Part shown: piece after piece, positions 62,867 to 64,000 of the stretch | Numbering within the stretch: the stretch's first letter is position 1 | How the letters are laid out: each line of letters opens with the position of its first letter | Assembly (NCBI RefSeq): GCF_030915405.1 | Contig: NZ_CP133262.1 | Coordinates: 4,989,001-5,053,000 of the forward strand | DNA: 64,000 bases | Direction: 5' to 3' | From: Neobacillus nitrireducens | Lineage (GTDB): Bacteria; Bacillota; Bacilli; Bacillales; Cytobacillaceae | Notes under the pieces: model-generated | Seen by the model: the letters and a program-made list of their open reading frames with translations, nothing else | What the model was told of the DNA's origin: nothing | Database searches by the model: none | Translations under genes and position numbers: made by a program

Positions 62867-63197
62867 AAAAATCCCCCTTTAATTCCCATGTTCTTGTATT
62901 ATTCCTCAAACTGCCGCTTAATATCTTAAGAAAGTGTGTTCATTAACATGGAAAAATTTACTTCTTGTATTATAGAACAATATGTAGACGTTGAACAGTG
63001 AGTTATGACACACATTTGACACACTTAATTAATAAATTTTGTAAGTAGTTTATTATTCGAAATTGTAAAGTTTTCCTGTATTATTGATTTACGATTATTT
63101 AAAATAGTGAACCTAGGAATAAAATAAAAAAGTCATAGGTTCACATGATTATTAATTGTTTGCTTAAAATAACTATACTATGAAAAGGGAGAAAATT
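62867..63197. promoter_or_regulatory. Divergent control region with TGACACAC direct repeat
   Basis: A 330-base non-coding, AT-rich stretch between divergent genes. TGACACAC occurs twice 11 bases apart (63007 and 63018), one helical turn, a plausible response-regulator site. TTGACA within the second copy might also be a -35. No Fnr box and no riboswitch-like structure recognised. Confidence 0.4.
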
Positions 63198-64000
63198 ATG
63201 CTGCGTAAAAAGGTATATCTTGATCCGCCGAAGATTCTAGTTCTGGGTTTTGGTTTAATTATTGTCATAGGGGCTTTTTTACTGACCTTGCCGGCTTCGA
63301 CTGCAAATGGGCAGGGGTTGCCATTTTTAAATGCCTTGTTTACTGCCACCTCAGCGACTTGCGTAACTGGTTTGGTTGTCGTCGATACTGGCACCACTTT
63401 TACGATATTCGGGCAAATAACGATATTATGCATGATTCAAATCGGTGGCCTTGGATTTATGACGTTTGCTACTTTCTTTGCCTTCTTAGTTGGGAAAAGA
63501 ATTTCTTTAAAAGAAAGGATTTTACTTCAAGAATCATTAAATAATCTATCAATGGAGGGGATTGTTCGCTTAGCAAGACGAATTTTGATTTTTACAGCCG
63601 TCATTGAGTTAGTCGGTGCCATGCTTTTATCTATTCGTTTTTCATTTGATATGCCAATCGGGAAGGCCCTTTATTATGGAATATTTCATTCGATTTCTAA
63701 TTTTAACAATGCCGGGTTTGACTTAATGGGTGAGTTTCATAGTTTAACAAGTTATGTTGACGATCCAACTGTTACTCTAACGGTTAGTGCATTAATTATA
63801 TTAGGTGGGATTGGCTTTATCGTTATGAACGAACTGTTTGAATATCGTGTTTCAAAACGGTTATCACTACATACAAAGATTGTCTTAATGACGAGCACTG
63901 TGTTAGTTGTAGTTGGGGCGGCAGGTATTTTTTTGCTAGAATATTCCAACGGTTTAACGCTAAAACCCTTATCGTTATTAGGGAAAATACTTGGGTCATT
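63198..64000 (+). CDS. Ktr/Trk-type potassium transporter, partial
   Basis: Starts at ATG 63198 behind AAAAGGGAGAAAA and runs off the right edge (267 codons seen). It is a KtrB/KtrD-type channel subunit. The first membrane-pore-membrane unit has SATCVTGLVVVDTGT as selectivity-filter loop, and the second has SNFNNAGFDLMG. Length, spacing and the MLRKKVYLDPPKILVLGFG opening fit KtrB/KtrD. It imports K+ (with Na+ in some) with a KtrA/KtrC regulator. No regulator gene is seen in the visible part. Confidence 0.9.
   Translation, partial: MLRKKVYLDPPKILVLGFGLIIVIGAFLLTLPASTANGQGLPFLNALFTATSATCVTGLVVVDTGTTFTIFGQITILCMIQIGGLGFMTFATFFAFLVGKRISLKERILLQESLNNLSMEGIVRLARRILIFTAVIELVGAMLLSIRFSFDMPIGKALYYGIFHSISNFNNAGFDLMGEFHSLTSYVDDPTVTLTVSALIILGGIGFIVMNELFEYRVSKRLSLHTKIVLMTSTVLVVVGAAGIFLLEYSNGLTLKPLSLLGKILGS

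Overview
This 64 kb window is chromosomal DNA from a low-GC, endospore-forming, facultatively anaerobic member of the Bacillaceae. The gene set and wording of the proteins look Bacillus/Neobacillus-like, but the species cannot be fixed from the sequence alone. Support comes from the sporulation-linked genes (Sda, SplA, an Hsp20-like spore-type protein, a YuzL-like peptide), the B. subtilis-type LigD/Ku pair, MprF, T-box control of trp, Fnr-type boxes (TGTGA-N6-TCACA), and the habit of starting genes at TTG or GTG behind strong Shine-Dalgarno (SD) sequences. I see no prophage, insertion sequence or CRISPR array.

Layout. 1-17 kb holds housekeeping and accessory genes: a CobW-family metallochaperone GTPase, a secreted protein, a YtkA-like lipoprotein, an atypical SDR, GNAT and amidohydrolase genes, a yxlEFG-type ABC exporter, a patatin, dapF, divergent ligD/ku, a nucleoside hydrolase, and a cold-shock gene followed by a YdjO-type zinc protein. 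17.7-22.5 kb is an anaerobic molybdoenzyme cluster (TorD chaperone, Tat-exported DmsA-like reductase, DmsB-like ferredoxin, polyferredoxin). Two tRNA genes follow, then fruRKA (23-26.5 kb) and a T-box-controlled trpEGDCFBA operon (27.9-34.7 kb). 35-40 kb contains the tRNA 2-selenouridine synthase gene mnmH, sda, a fluoride-channel pair, and yidC preceded by a MifM-like regulatory peptide gene. 40-51 kb contains pflA/pflB, a cupredoxin, mprF, a D,D-carboxypeptidase, a decayed ABC-F gene and Sco. 51.4-53.9 kb is an Smr-less MutS2 paralogue behind a long attenuator leader. 54-55 kb has several very small genes. 55-63 kb has an MHYT-PAS-PAS histidine kinase, a selenocysteine-containing formate dehydrogenase, a NarK transporter with an ideal Fnr box, and a NarK-like transporter fused to a PAS domain. 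The window ends inside a Ktr/Trk potassium transporter.

How the genes work together. PflB makes formate under anoxia and FdhF can oxidise it. NarK and the DMSO-reductase-type enzyme point to anaerobic respiration, and Fnr boxes sit at both loci. Selenium is used twice, as selenocysteine in FdhF (UGA codon 140 followed by a bacterial SECIS hairpin) and as 2-selenouridine made by MnmH.

The most interesting signals are translational or attenuation switches: (1) a 97-codon MifM-like arrest peptide whose 3' coding end is perfectly complementary to the yidC SD; (2) a 7-codon leader peptide with an alternative stem and tandem terminators ahead of a ribosome-rescue-type MutS2 paralogue; and (3) the PAS-fused nitrate-family transporter, a possible transport/sensing hybrid.
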